Shown here one piece after another: positions 20,413 through 29,034 of a stretch of 64,000 nt of DNA (the stretch's first letter is position 1; each line of letters opens with the position of its first letter). The DNA is from Flavobacterium shii. Its GTDB lineage: Bacteria; Bacteroidota; Bacteroidia; Flavobacteriales; Flavobacteriaceae. The stretch covers positions 62,001 to 126,000 of the forward strand of contig NZ_JAOZEW010000013.1 in the NCBI RefSeq assembly GCF_025847235.1. Reading direction: 5' to 3'. The position numbers and the translations under genes are program-made. The notes below the pieces were generated by a model. The model was not told where the DNA came from, ran no database searches, and saw nothing but the letters and a program-made list of their open reading frames with translations.

Positions 20413-20647
20413 AGGTTCTTAGGTTCTGAGAAATAAAGGGACAAAGACACAGAGGTTTCCGAGGAAGCGCACAGCAGTACGTCTTAAAGGTTTAAAAGAA
20501 AGGTTCTAAGATGCTAAGGTTCTGAAAAATAAAGCTACCTACATAGGTACAAAGGTTTCCAAGGCAGCACGCAGCAGTACGTCTTATAGGTTCAAAGGAA
20601 GAATAGCTTTGTGAACTTTGCGTAAACCCTTGCGCTCTTTGCGATTA
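20411..20647. repeat. Tandem dispersed-repeat units plus tail motif
   Basis: Two units (20411-20500 and 20501-20600) share aggttctgaraaataaag, a gaggtttcc/aaggtttcc block, cgcagcagtacgtctta and a closing ggttyaaargaa. They are followed at 20613-20643 by gaactttgcgtaaaccc and ctctttgcg, which recur inverted at 59226-59265. A diverged unit lies at 4591-4646. The region 20648-20778 shows no further feature. Confidence 0.7.
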
Positions 20648-20778
20648 ATTTCAGAGGCTCAATATACCTGAGATTATCAACTATTAACCAACAATTAATA
20701 ATTATCAATTATTCCTTCATGTTGTCTTCATGTTAAAAGCTTAACTTTATCTTTTTAAATTTCAAAAGGATTATAGAT

Positions 20779-21078
20779 ATGGCTAATAAAACCTCTCCAC
20801 ATATTCTAAATACTTCTGCAAATCTTTTGGGTTTTTGCCTTATTGTTATCACCTCTTTACATATTACCAATAAATCAGAAACAACTCATATAGATGAATT
20901 CACATCGATAATATCTATATTTCTTATTTTCTCCTGTTTCTTTTCGTTTTTATCTATCAAGACACAGAAAAAGCGACTTGAGAGAAGATTGGAAATAATA
21001 GCCGATTATTTATTTGGATTGGCATTAGTAGGAATCTTGATTGTTGTTGTAATCAAGACACTAGACTTAACAGCTTAA
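20779..21078 (+). CDS. Small membrane protein of unknown function
   Basis: 99 residues with three hydrophobic segments (LLGFCLIVITSLHI, IISIFLIFSCFFSFL, LFGLALVGILIVVVI) and a basic stretch (KTQKKRLERRLE) between the second and third. This fits a small inner-membrane protein. I do not recognise the family. It is isolated: the repeats lie upstream, and the convergent HxlR gene ends 17 bases away. Confidence 0.65.
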   Translation: MANKTSPHILNTSANLLGFCLIVITSLHITNKSETTHIDEFTSIISIFLIFSCFFSFLSIKTQKKRLERRLEIIADYLFGLALVGILIVVVIKTLDLTA

Positions 21079-21094
21079 ACTTGTTTTAATAAAG

Positions 21095-21469
21095 TTAAAC
21101 AGATTCAATTATCTTTTCGCGATGGTTTAATCCCCATTGTACTAAAGTTTCGGTAACAGGTAATACCGATTTGCCATATTCGGTTACAGAATAAGCAACA
21201 GTAATCGGTCTGGTATCCTGAACTACTCTTGTAATAAGTAAATTTACTTCCAAGTCTTTAAGTTCTTTACTTAGCATTTTTGCAGATATTCCTTCTATCT
21301 CACGTTGCATTTTTTTGAAATGAATTATTTGATGCGTTCTGTTGGTTAGAAATCGCAAGATCATCAATTTCCATTTCCCTCCCAGTACGTCCAGACTATC
21401 ACGCATTGCAAGTAGTTCCTCTGTACAATTTGCTTCACGCAAAATGCCATCTCTTTTAATTTTTGCCAT
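21095..21469 (-). CDS. HxlR-family winged-helix regulator
   Basis: 124 residues, typical length. Family marks are an N-terminal cysteine (NCTEELLAMRDSLDVLGGKW, Cys ~16), FKKMQREIEGISAKMLSKEL and a closing VAYSVTEYGKSVLPV. HxlR proteins are dimeric DNA binders; several sense quinones or aldehydes through the N-terminal cysteine (YodB/QorR type). It is divergent from a quinone-reductase-like gene, the classic arrangement in which the regulator represses its neighbour until an electrophile modifies the cysteine. Confidence 0.9.
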   Translation of the reverse strand: MAKIKRDGILREANCTEELLAMRDSLDVLGGKWKLMILRFLTNRTHQIIHFKKMQREIEGISAKMLSKELKDLEVNLLITRVVQDTRPITVAYSVTEYGKSVLPVTETLVQWGLNHREKIIESV

Positions 21470-21483
21470 AATAGTTTCTTTTA

Positions 21484-21543
21484 GGTAACTAGTAACCTTT
21501 GGTTAACCGATAGTAAATATAAATGATATTCATAATATTTTTG
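21484..21543 (+). promoter_or_regulatory. Candidate HxlR operator and oxidoreductase promoter
   Basis: GGTAACTAGTAACC (21484-21497, palindrome with one mismatched pair) is followed by perfect GGTTAACC (21501-21508); this would suit a dimeric winged-helix repressor in the divergent gap. TATTTTTG at 21536-21543 matches the flavobacterial -7 element for the rightward gene, 18 bases before its ATG. Confidence 0.5.
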
Positions 21544-21561
21544 TGTTTTAAATCAATAAAT

Positions 21562-22557
21562 ATGAAAGCAATTATAGCAGATAAAGACGGTAAATTACAT
21601 CTAAAAAACGTAAATATTCCAACAATAAAAGAAGATGAATTACTTATAAAGATTATCGCTTCGGGATTTAATCCAATCGATTATCAGATGCTGGAGAATG
21701 AACTGGAAAGAAAGTTAATGCATTCTCCAATATTAGGGAGAGAATTCTCGGGTATTATAGCCGGGGTAGGAATAAATGTTAGAGACTTTAAGGTTGGTGA
21801 TGCCGTATTTTCGGGTTCAGGAAGTATGGGGTCCAATGGTACATATGCTGAATATATAGCCATTCGAGAATCTATTGTAGTACATAAACCTAAGTTTTTA
21901 TCTTTTGCGCAAGCAGCAGGAATTTCTTCGGCAGGATTAACAGCCTTGCAATCTTTTAACCGAATGAAATTACAAAAAAACGATTCGGTTTTAATAACTG
22001 GTGCAGCAGGAGGAGTTGGAGCAATGCTGGTTAAAATCTTATTGGCGAATCAATTTACGAATTTCATTGTTACTGCAGGAAATGATGAAAGTATTTCGTC
22101 TCTAAAAGAAATAGGAGTAAAGGATAGCCAAATTGTTAATTATAAAACGGATGATGTAGCAATTTTTGCTTTAGCAAAAAACAACCAGCAAAAGTTTGAT
22201 TTTATAGTAGATTTAGTTGGAAATAAAATAGGCGAAATTGCAGCCAAACTATTAAAATCAAATGGAACGTTTCTAGATGTAACCGCACTTTCTACCGAAG
22301 AATCTAGAGAAACATTATTTAATAAAGGTGCTGTAATCATGAATATTTCAAATTATACATATTCTGTAGAGAAAGATTATGGATATTATAAAAACGGATT
22401 GTCGGAATTGGTTCGATTAATAGAAAATAAGGCTATAACTCCACCAAATATTGAAATTATAGGAGAGTTAAATGTGGAGACTGTAAGCAAAGCACATGAA
22501 ATACTTAGCTCGAACAAAACAAAAGGCAAGAAATTAATCATGCGGGTGAGCATTTAG
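21562..22557 (+). CDS. Zinc-independent MDR oxidoreductase (quinone reductase type)
   Basis: 331 residues from the ATG at 21562, chosen because MKAIIADKDGKLHLKNV is the usual family start. GroES-like N-terminal half (GREFSGIIAGVGINVRDFKVGDAVF) and a Rossmann half with the NADPH motif VLITGAAGGVGAMLVK. It lacks the structural-zinc cysteines, so it belongs with quinone/enone reductases. It probably detoxifies quinones or enals with NADPH in the cytoplasm. The divergent HxlR regulator supports an electrophile-inducible role. Confidence 0.88.
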   Translation: MKAIIADKDGKLHLKNVNIPTIKEDELLIKIIASGFNPIDYQMLENELERKLMHSPILGREFSGIIAGVGINVRDFKVGDAVFSGSGSMGSNGTYAEYIAIRESIVVHKPKFLSFAQAAGISSAGLTALQSFNRMKLQKNDSVLITGAAGGVGAMLVKILLANQFTNFIVTAGNDESISSLKEIGVKDSQIVNYKTDDVAIFALAKNNQQKFDFIVDLVGNKIGEIAAKLLKSNGTFLDVTALSTEESRETLFNKGAVIMNISNYTYSVEKDYGYYKNGLSELVRLIENKAITPPNIEIIGELNVETVSKAHEILSSNKTKGKKLIMRVSI

Positions 22558-22562
22558 TCTCA

Positions 22563-22704
22563 GTTTTTAGTATTCAGTAGCAGTAGCAGTAGCAGTAGCA
22601 GTTTGGAGACATCTAAACTGAATATAAAATTTAATCAAAAAAAGAGAGTTTGCATGCAAACTCTCTTTTTTATATAATTGTAAACTGCGACTGAATACTA
22701 AAAA
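22563..22704. repeat. Imperfect inverted repeat with (CAGTAG) microsatellite
   Basis: The left arm carries tttttagtattcagt followed by CAGTAG four and two-thirds times (22575-22602). The right arm (22683-22704) carries the inverted counterpart, actgcgactgaatactaaa. The pair encloses the terminator at 22637-22672. The hexamer run is suited to slippage. Confidence 0.7.
22637..22672. terminator. Bidirectional terminator between convergent genes
   Basis: 36-bp perfect palindrome centred between 22654 and 22655, A-rich at the left end and T-rich at the right. It serves the oxidoreductase gene (plus) and metQ (minus). Confidence 0.9.
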
Positions 22705-22706
22705 AA

Positions 22707-23525
22707 CTACCACCCCTTTACAGCGCCGCCTTTAAATTCTTTTTCAGCTGCTTTTTCTACTTCAGGAGATTGGAAAGCTTTAACGAATTTTTTTACTTTT
22801 TCTTCGTTTTTATTATCTTCTCTGGAAACGATTAAGTTTACATAAGGAGAGTCTTTGTCTTCTACAAATAATGCATCTCTGGATGGAACTAGTCCAGCTT
22901 GAGATGAGAATGTATTATTAATAATAGCAATTGTTACATTTGCATCATCTAATGCTCTTGCTATTTGTGGCGCTTCAAGTTCTAATATTTTTAGATTTTT
23001 AGGGTTTTCTGTAATATCAGTTACTTTTGGCAAAAGCCCAACACCGTCTTTAAGTTTTATAAGACCATTTTTTTGCAATAACAACAAGGAACGTCCTCCA
23101 TTGGTAGGGTCATTAGGAATGATAATAGTACTTTCTGGTTTTAATTCGGCCAAAGTTTTTATTTTTCTAGAATATCCAGCAATAGGATAAACAAAAGTTT
23201 TCCCGACGATAGCCAGTTTATATCCTCTTTGTCTTGATTGCTCATCAAGATATGGTTTATGCTGAAAAGCATTTACATCAATATCACCTTGATTTAGAGC
23301 TTCATTAGGAACCACATAATCATTGAAGGTTATTAATTCTACATCCAATCCGTATTTTTCTTTTGCTACTTTTTGAGCAGCTTGCGCAACTACAAATTCA
23401 GGTCCTGCGGCAACACCAACTTTTATATGGTTGGGATCATCTTTTTTATCTTTTCCGCAGTTTGCAAACACCAAAGTAAGTAGTAGTACTCCAGCTAGTA
23501 TCGAAAATTTATTTCTTGTATTCAT
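22707..23525 (-). CDS. metQ: Methionine ABC transporter substrate-binding lipoprotein MetQ
   Basis: 272 residues of the NlpA/MetQ family. Lipobox FANC at ~23 anchors it in the envelope. Marks include IKVGVAAGPEFVVAQAAQ, DIDVNAFQHKPYLDEQ (ligand pocket) and KIKTLAELKPESTIIIPNDP. It delivers methionine, probably both stereoisomers, to MetI-MetN. It is last gene of metN-metI-metQ, 23 bases after metI. Confidence 0.93.
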   Translation of the reverse strand: MNTRNKFSILAGVLLLTLVFANCGKDKKDDPNHIKVGVAAGPEFVVAQAAQKVAKEKYGLDVELITFNDYVVPNEALNQGDIDVNAFQHKPYLDEQSRQRGYKLAIVGKTFVYPIAGYSRKIKTLAELKPESTIIIPNDPTNGGRSLLLLQKNGLIKLKDGVGLLPKVTDITENPKNLKILELEAPQIARALDDANVTIAIINNTFSSQAGLVPSRDALFVEDKDSPYVNLIVSREDNKNEEKVKKFVKAFQSPEVEKAAEKEFKGGAVKGW

Positions 23526-23548
23526 ATTTTTATTTTAAAATTAAATTT

Positions 23549-24202
23549 TTATCTGTGATCAAAATGTTTAGATAGTGCATCTCCTGCAAATTGTATTATA
23601 AATACAAGGGCAACCAATAAGATAAGAACAGCATTCATAATTGTTGCATCATAGCCAATGTACCCATATTGGTAACCAATTTGTCCTAAACCACCAGCGC
23701 CTACAGCACCACCCATTGCCGAATATCCCACAAGAGTTATAAGCGTAATCGATGCGGCATTGATAATCGATGGAAGTGCTTCGGGCAATAATACCTTATA
23801 AACAATCTGGAAAGGTGTTGCTCCCAATGCTCGTGCAGCTTCGATTAATCCTGAAGGTAATCCCAAAAGACTGTTTTCGACCAATCTTGCGATAAAAGGC
23901 GCAGCTCCTATACTTAAAGGAACTAATGCAGCACTTACTCCGATAGAAGTTCCTACTAATGCTCTGGTAAAAGGAATCATCCAAACAATTAAAATAATGA
24001 AAGGGATAGATCTGAAGATGTTTACGACAACCGATAAGATTCGGTTAAATAAAACATGCTCCAAGATTTGTCCTTTGCGTGTTAGGAATAAAAATATACC
24101 TGCCGGAAGTCCCAGTACGAAACCGAAAAATCCAGAGAGAAATGTCATAGTAATAGTTTCCCAGGTACCTTTTAATAATAATGTTATAATAGATTCAGAC
24201 AT
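23549..24202 (-). CDS. metI: Methionine ABC transporter permease MetI
   Basis: 217 residues with five predicted membrane spans, the usual MetI size. The EAA loop ([20 protein letters not shown]) contacts the ATPase. [20 protein letters not shown] is the conserved MetI segment. The start overlaps the end of metN by 8 bases, indicating translational coupling. Confidence 0.95.
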   Translation of the reverse strand: MSESIITLLLKGTWETITMTFLSGFFGFVLGLPAGIFLFLTRKGQILEHVLFNRILSVVVNIFRSIPFIILIVWMIPFTRALVGTSIGVSAALVPLSIGAAPFIARLVENSLLGLPSGLIEAARALGATPFQIVYKVLLPEALPSIINAASITLITLVGYSAMGGAVGAGGLGQIGYQYGYIGYDATIMNAVLILLVALVFIIQFAGDALSKHFDHR

Positions 24203-25226
24203 AGCCTAATATTTCAGTTTTAATATGTTTTTCTTTAAAAAAATTGATTGCTTGATTTTGTTCATTTTCGTCACCCGATAATTCTACAATCAGTATTCCA
24301 AAATTTACATCGCCAGCAAAAGCAGTTTGTGCCGTTATTATATTAGCATTTACATTGAATTTTCTAGCTGCTTGCGTAAGTATTGGTTCATTAACCGATT
24401 TTCCGTTTAATTCCAATCGCAATAATGGATTAAGTCCTTTTTTATAAACTATCGAAAGACGTTCTTGGTATATATCCGGAATTTCGATATGTAACGAAGA
24501 CGCAATAAATTCGCTTGTTAAGGCATGCTTTGGATTAGCAAATATTTCGCCAATGGTTCCTTGTTCTATAAGTTCTCCATTACTAATTACTGCAACTTCA
24601 TCACAAATTGCTTTTACAACTTCCATTTGGTGAGTAATAAGCAATATGGTAATATTTAAACGTTTATTGATATCCTTTAATAAATTCAAAATAGACCTTG
24701 TGGTTCCTGGATCCAATGCACTTGTAGCTTCATCGCATAGTAGTACTTTAGGATTGTTTGCTAAAGTTCTTGCAATAGCAACACGTTGTTTCTGACCGCC
24801 AGAAAGACTTGTTGGGTAGTCATTTATTTTTTCCTCGAGTCCTACAAGCTGTAGCAATTCTTTTACCCTGTCTTTAATATCAGCTTTAGAAACTCCGGCG
24901 AGTTCCAGTGGGAAGGCTACATTATCAAAAACGGTACGAGAGGATAGTAAATTAAAATGTTGGAAAATCATTCCGATTTGTCTTCTTTCTTGCGCCAGTT
25001 GAGAGTTAGATAACTGTAATAAAGAAATCCCGTCTACAATTACCTCGCCAGATGTTGGCTTCTCTAATAAGTTAATACAACGTATTAGTGTACTTTTTCC
25101 TGCTCCCGAAGTACCAATCACACCAAAAATCTTTCCTTCCGGCACATGAAGAGATACGTTTTTTAATGCCGTAATTTCCCTTCCAGTCTTATAAAACTTT
25201 TTGGTTATGTTTTTTAATTCTATCAT
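24195..25226 (-). CDS. metN: Methionine ABC transporter ATP-binding protein MetN
   Basis: 343 residues. The ABC domain carries Walker [10 protein letters not shown], signature [10 protein letters not shown], Walker [13 protein letters not shown] and the switch histidine in LLITHQ. The C-terminal ~80 residues are a NIL domain ([18 protein letters not shown]...), which in E. coli MetN binds methionine and inhibits transport when the cell is replete. First gene of the operon. Confidence 0.95.
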   Translation of the reverse strand: MIELKNITKKFYKTGREITALKNVSLHVPEGKIFGVIGTSGAGKSTLIRCINLLEKPTSGEVIVDGISLLQLSNSQLAQERRQIGMIFQHFNLLSSRTVFDNVAFPLELAGVSKADIKDRVKELLQLVGLEEKINDYPTSLSGGQKQRVAIARTLANNPKVLLCDEATSALDPGTTRSILNLLKDINKRLNITILLITHQMEVVKAICDEVAVISNGELIEQGTIGEIFANPKHALTSEFIASSLHIEIPDIYQERLSIVYKKGLNPLLRLELNGKSVNEPILTQAARKFNVNANIITAQTAFAGDVNFGILIVELSGDENEQNQAINFFKEKHIKTEILGYV

Positions 25227-25605
25227 TTTCTATTTATAGTAATCATTATTAATGTTGAGGAAACCTTTAGGTTCTTATAGAATCTAGAACAATAGGTTTT
25301 TTATACCTTATAAAATTATGGTGCAAATGTAAGTCACATTTTGTTTATATTAAAATCTATGGGTTAAGTAGAACAAAAATAAAATGTTAATTTTTGATTT
25401 TTACAATTTACATAAGGAGATTTCGTGGTAAAAAAAAGATTTTCATGATTCGTATTTAGGATACATATAAAACTTGACTTGTTAAAATTTAATGCATAAG
25501 AGTTCATTTTTTTTATTAAAATTATATAATAAATGCTTAAATTTAATCTAACTTTAGAATTCGCATGATTTGTATTACGCTTCCCAAATCTTTATTATAG
25601 ATATT
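25227..25605. promoter_or_regulatory. Divergent control region of metNIQ and the histidine kinase gene
   Basis: For metN (minus strand), TACATTTG at 25331-25324 matches the -7 element and gives a leader of about 90 bases. That leader contains a nested hairpin (25261-25266 with 25294-25299, and 25271-25275 with 25286-25290). No T run follows, so it is not a plain attenuator. I did not see the conserved core of a SAM riboswitch. The kinase side is AT-rich with only a near-match, TAACTTTA. Confidence 0.45.
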
Positions 25606-27030
25606 ATGCCAAGAAACAAAATTATTGAAAATCTAAGACTTCCCAATGTTTACATCCTTTTATTAATAGTATTTCTATCTTGTACATTGCTAATTTTTAT
25701 TAATTTTTTCACTATTAAAATTTTATCTGCGAATAGGGCTTATGTTAATGGTGAATCGCATTATTCAAAAGGTCAGAAAGATGCTGTTCGACATCTTATA
25801 ACTTATTTGTATACAAAAGACAGAGATCAGTGGGATTTGTATAAAGAAGAGTTGAAAGTCCCTCAAGGGGATGGAGTTGCAAGAATTGAACTTTTGAATA
25901 ATGGAGATGTTAATGTTATTAAAAAAGCATTAAGAGATGGGAGAAACCACGAAAAAGATCTGGATGACATGATATGGTTGTTTAGAAATTTTAAAAACGT
26001 TTCTTTTTTAGCAAATGCTATTAAAGAATGGGAAGAAGGAGATAAGCTGATAAATGAATTATTTGAGATAGGAAAAAATATTGAAAAAAAAATAAGCACA
26101 TCTAATTTAAGTGCCGAGGATCGTGAAAGCATTCTTAAACGTATTAGTGTAATTAGTGATCAATTAACGATAAATGAGCGTAATTTTTCGAACACACTTG
26201 GTGAAGGTACACGTACGATTAAGGATCAATTAATGTTTACCAATGTTATCTTTATCTTGATTATTATAAGTAGTGTATGTATATATTACTCAATTATGGT
26301 TAGAAAAATTATAATTTCTAAAAAAGAGATTGAAAACCAAAACGAGAATTTAATCCTTGTTAATAAGGAACTAGACAGGTTTGTTTATAGTGTTTCGCAT
26401 GATTTACGTTCGCCAATTACTTCTCTCAAAGGATTGATTGAAATTATGCTGTTGGAAGATGACTTAACACAAATTAGAGAATATTTAAGTTTAATGAATC
26501 AAAGCCTGGTAAAACAAGATCAATTTATAAATGATATTATTGATTACTCAAAAAATAAAAGGAAAGATGTAATTGTTGAGCCAGTGAGTTTGGTAAATTT
26601 ATTTGAAGATGCCATAATACAACACAAACACATAAAAAATGCTACCAAGATTATTATTATCGAAGAGTTTTTGGTGGATAAAATTCAAAGTGACAGTTTG
26701 AGATTGAAAATCATAATAAATAATTTACTTTCTAATGCTATTAAATATGCAGATGCGAGTAAAGAACAGATGCGTATTTCGATTAAAACATATGAAGAAG
26801 GGGACTTTTATAAGATAGAAGTAACCGATAACGGAATTGGGATTAAACCAGAGTACAGAGAACATATATTTGAAATGTTTTTTGTAGTTGATAGTAATAA
26901 AGGTTCAGGACTTGGTCTTTATATAGTAAAGGAAGCTGTTAGAAATCTTAACGGTAATATTGAGGTTGATTCTGAATGTTCAGTTGGAAGTAAATTTATT
27001 GTAACGATACCAAAATTATATGAAATCTAA
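25606..27030 (+). CDS. Membrane sensor histidine kinase
   Basis: 474 residues from the ATG at 25606. Two membrane segments (~15-38 and ~205-227) enclose a ~165-residue, mostly helical extracytoplasmic sensor region, probably a four-helix bundle. The kinase core has H-box SVSHDLRSPIT (His ~265), N-box NNLLSNAIKYAD, G1 VTDNGIGI and G2 GSGLGLYIV. The signal is unknown. The response regulator gene overlaps its end by 11 bases and is its likely partner. Confidence 0.92.
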   Translation: MPRNKIIENLRLPNVYILLLIVFLSCTLLIFINFFTIKILSANRAYVNGESHYSKGQKDAVRHLITYLYTKDRDQWDLYKEELKVPQGDGVARIELLNNGDVNVIKKALRDGRNHEKDLDDMIWLFRNFKNVSFLANAIKEWEEGDKLINELFEIGKNIEKKISTSNLSAEDRESILKRISVISDQLTINERNFSNTLGEGTRTIKDQLMFTNVIFILIIISSVCIYYSIMVRKIIISKKEIENQNENLILVNKELDRFVYSVSHDLRSPITSLKGLIEIMLLEDDLTQIREYLSLMNQSLVKQDQFINDIIDYSKNKRKDVIVEPVSLVNLFEDAIIQHKHIKNATKIIIIEEFLVDKIQSDSLRLKIIINNLLSNAIKYADASKEQMRISIKTYEEGDFYKIEVTDNGIGIKPEYREHIFEMFFVVDSNKGSGLGLYIVKEAVRNLNGNIEVDSECSVGSKFIVTIPKLYEI

Positions 27031-27430
27031 ATATGGTTTTTTGCTGGTAGAAGATAGTGATATCGATCAGCTTGTCATAAAGCAATTATTAAAAAAAGTA
27101 CTTGATGTCACTGAAGTAAATGCTGTTAAGAACGGTAAAGAGGGAATAGAATGGATTATTGCGAATCGGAAGGGTTTTAAGAAAGCTTTGGTTATTTTAT
27201 TAGACATTCAGATGCCAATAATGAATGGATTTGAATTTCTTATTGAATACGATAAGTTATCTGAAGAACTAAAACATGAAACTCAAATTTTTATACTTTC
27301 TTCTTCCTTAGTTCAAGAAGAAATCGATAGGATTAAAAGTAATCATTATGTAACCGATTTTTTAAGAAAACCAATTGCAATTAAAGAGTTTGGAGATATT
27401 TTATATCCAACTTTAAAAAAGAAAATGTGA
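27020..27430 (+). CDS. Single-domain response regulator (REC only)
   Basis: 136 residues holding only a receiver domain. It shows acidic pair VEDSD, phospho-acceptor Asp in VILLDIQMPIMNG, the SSS switch (FILSSSL) and the lysine of FLRKPIA. There is no DNA-binding output, so it acts by protein contact or passes phosphate on, as in CheY-like or phosphorelay systems. The start lies inside the kinase gene. Confidence 0.92.
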   Translation: MKSKYGFLLVEDSDIDQLVIKQLLKKVLDVTEVNAVKNGKEGIEWIIANRKGFKKALVILLDIQMPIMNGFEFLIEYDKLSEELKHETQIFILSSSLVQEEIDRIKSNHYVTDFLRKPIAIKEFGDILYPTLKKKM

Positions 27431-27435
27431 TAAGT

Positions 27436-27457
27436 CTTAGTCTTTGATAAGATTAAG
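27436..27457. terminator. Weak terminator between convergent genes
   Basis: 9-bp stem with one G-U (27436-27444 with 27449-27457), TGAT loop, and an interrupted T tract further on. Confidence 0.4.
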
Positions 27458-27483
27458 AAATGCTTCTTTTAAAGATTGCCAAA

Positions 27484-28251
27484 TCAAGTTTGCTTACTTT
27501 TTAATTCATTGATTTCCCTTTTTAATTCCAAAAACATTGTTTTAACATTGTCTAATTCTGATGTTTTTTGCTCTTTATCATTACGACCAATGTTGCATAC
27601 ATATTCCCAAATTTCAAGAATGTCGGAAGCTTTCACAGGATAAGGTGGGTAAAATGTATTGTCGGAATGTGCTATTAAATCATTTTTTCCGTTTTTATTA
27701 AGACGCTTATATACGATCCCATCTGTTTTTGTAATCAGGATATAAGTCCTGCCATCCATCACCTCTCCAAAATTCTCTATATATCGGCCTACTATAAAAG
27801 AACCATTTTCATGAGGAGGCATAGAATCTCCTTCTACAGGAAATGCTCTATGTTTTCCATGACCTAAAAAAGGTAAAGAAATATGTTGTAAACTTTCAAT
27901 AAATTCAGGATCTGAATACCCGGTAAGGTATCCAGCTTTTGCTTTATGCGGAATAATTTCTATTAAATTATCGCCATTTCGGTCAACTGTAATTGGTAAT
28001 AAGATTCTATTATCTCCCAATTTGAGTAACTCGCCCATAGGTATCTTTTTCATTTCGACCGAAAGTAAAATATCGATACTAATATGAAAAAAGCGTGAAA
28101 TGGCTATCAATATTTCTGGAGGTGGCGAGTTTTTACCATCTTCATATTTAGCATAACGATCTCGGGATATAAGCAAACCTTCGGCAACTTCACGTTGTGA
28201 AATCTCTTTTCTAGCTCTTAGGTATTTAATATTATCAGAAAATAAAGACAT
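27484..28251 (-). CDS. XRE helix-turn-helix / S24 peptidase repressor (LexA/CI-like)
   Basis: 255 residues. The N-terminal helix-turn-helix (~5-65; SQREVAEGLLISRDRYAKYE) is joined to an S24 peptidase domain with catalytic Ser143 (VEGDSMPP) and Lys182 (IVYKRL). An Ala106-Gly107 pair in HKAKAGYL is the expected self-cleavage site. A short coiled coil (ELKREINELKSK) closes the protein. All parts for damage-triggered self-cleavage are present, as in LexA or phage CI, but S24 proteins that never cleave also exist. It is divergent from an AlkB-like repair gene. Confidence 0.88.
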   Translation of the reverse strand: MSLFSDNIKYLRARKEISQREVAEGLLISRDRYAKYEDGKNSPPPEILIAISRFFHISIDILLSVEMKKIPMGELLKLGDNRILLPITVDRNGDNLIEIIPHKAKAGYLTGYSDPEFIESLQHISLPFLGHGKHRAFPVEGDSMPPHENGSFIVGRYIENFGEVMDGRTYILITKTDGIVYKRLNKNGKNDLIAHSDNTFYPPYPVKASDILEIWEYVCNIGRNDKEQKTSELDNVKTMFLELKREINELKSKQT

Positions 28252-28269
28252 ATGTTAATGGGATAATTT

Positions 28270-28314
28270 GTCACAGTAAATATATGTAATTTGTGACGAT
28301 ATGTACTAATTTTG
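28270..28314 (+). promoter_or_regulatory. Candidate repressor operator and alkB promoter
   Basis: GTCACA (28270-28275) and TGTGAC (28292-28297) form an inverted repeat with 16 bases between, just ahead of TAATTTTG (28307-28314), a perfect -7 element. The repeat covers the -33 area, as a repressor site would, and lies between the divergent repressor and alkB genes. Confidence 0.5.
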
Positions 28315-28368
28315 TTTTGCATAAAATGAAAACAATAACGAATAGTTCATTTCACTTAATTCAATAGC

Positions 28369-28995
28369 ATGTTACTTTTTGATGATACCGAGATATTTAC
28401 AAGCGGAAATAAAGGGAAAAAGGTTTTTGACCTGCCTGATACGGAGCTGATATTACATGATACTCTTTTTACAAAAGAAGAGTCAGATCATTACTATAAT
28501 GTTTTGCTCAACACAACAGCATGGCGGGAATATGAAATGGAAATGTATGATAAGACGCTTAAGGTTCCAAGAATGATTTCGTGGTATGAAGATAAAACAA
28601 ATATTGGATCAGACCCCAATCTTCCGGATTGGACACCAGAATTATTACTGATAAAAGAGCGAGTAGAAGCAGAGACACAAATTAAATTTAATAGTGTATT
28701 GCTCAATTTATATCGAAACGGAAACGACGGAGTGAGTTGGCATAGTGATCGAGAGCAAAATTTTGGAAAAGATGCTATTATTGCTTCAGTTAGTTTTGGC
28801 GAAACCCGAATTTTTGGTTTAAGACATAAATTTAAAAAAGAGATTCCAAAATTGAAAATTCCATTGCATCATGGTTCCTTTTTATTAATGGGTGGAACAA
28901 CACAAAGTTTTTGGCAACATCAGGTTCCTAAAACTACAAAGAATATATTGCCAAGAATTAATCTTACTTTCAGGATTGTAGATAGGAAACCATAA
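28369..28995 (+). CDS. alkB: AlkB-like 2-oxoglutarate/Fe(II) DNA-repair dioxygenase
   Basis: 208 residues, the usual size of AlkB/ALKBH2-type proteins. The iron triad His125-x-Asp127 (SWHSDREQ) and His184 (WQHQVPK), the 2-oxoglutarate arginines of PRINLTFR (196, 202) and the LNLYRNG strand are all present. It removes alkyl groups from damaged adenine and cytosine by oxidative demethylation. The divergent S24 repressor suggests damage-dependent control. Confidence 0.92.
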   Translation: MLLFDDTEIFTSGNKGKKVFDLPDTELILHDTLFTKEESDHYYNVLLNTTAWREYEMEMYDKTLKVPRMISWYEDKTNIGSDPNLPDWTPELLLIKERVEAETQIKFNSVLLNLYRNGNDGVSWHSDREQNFGKDAIIASVSFGETRIFGLRHKFKKEIPKLKIPLHHGSFLLMGGTTQSFWQHQVPKTTKNILPRINLTFRIVDRKP

Positions 28996-29025
28996 TAACT
29001 TATGAATTAATTCATAAGTTATTAT
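28992..29025. terminator. Bidirectional terminator (34-bp perfect palindrome)
   Basis: Perfect palindrome, 28992-29008 with 29009-29025, between the convergent alkB-like and JmjC genes. It overlaps the alkB stop codon. Confidence 0.8.
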
Positions 29026-29034
29026 TCCATACAT

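Noticed and set aside
20411..20600. Tandem repeats as a CRISPR-like array
   Set aside because: Only two diverged units of ~95 bases with no unique spacers and no cas genes; they match other dispersed copies instead.
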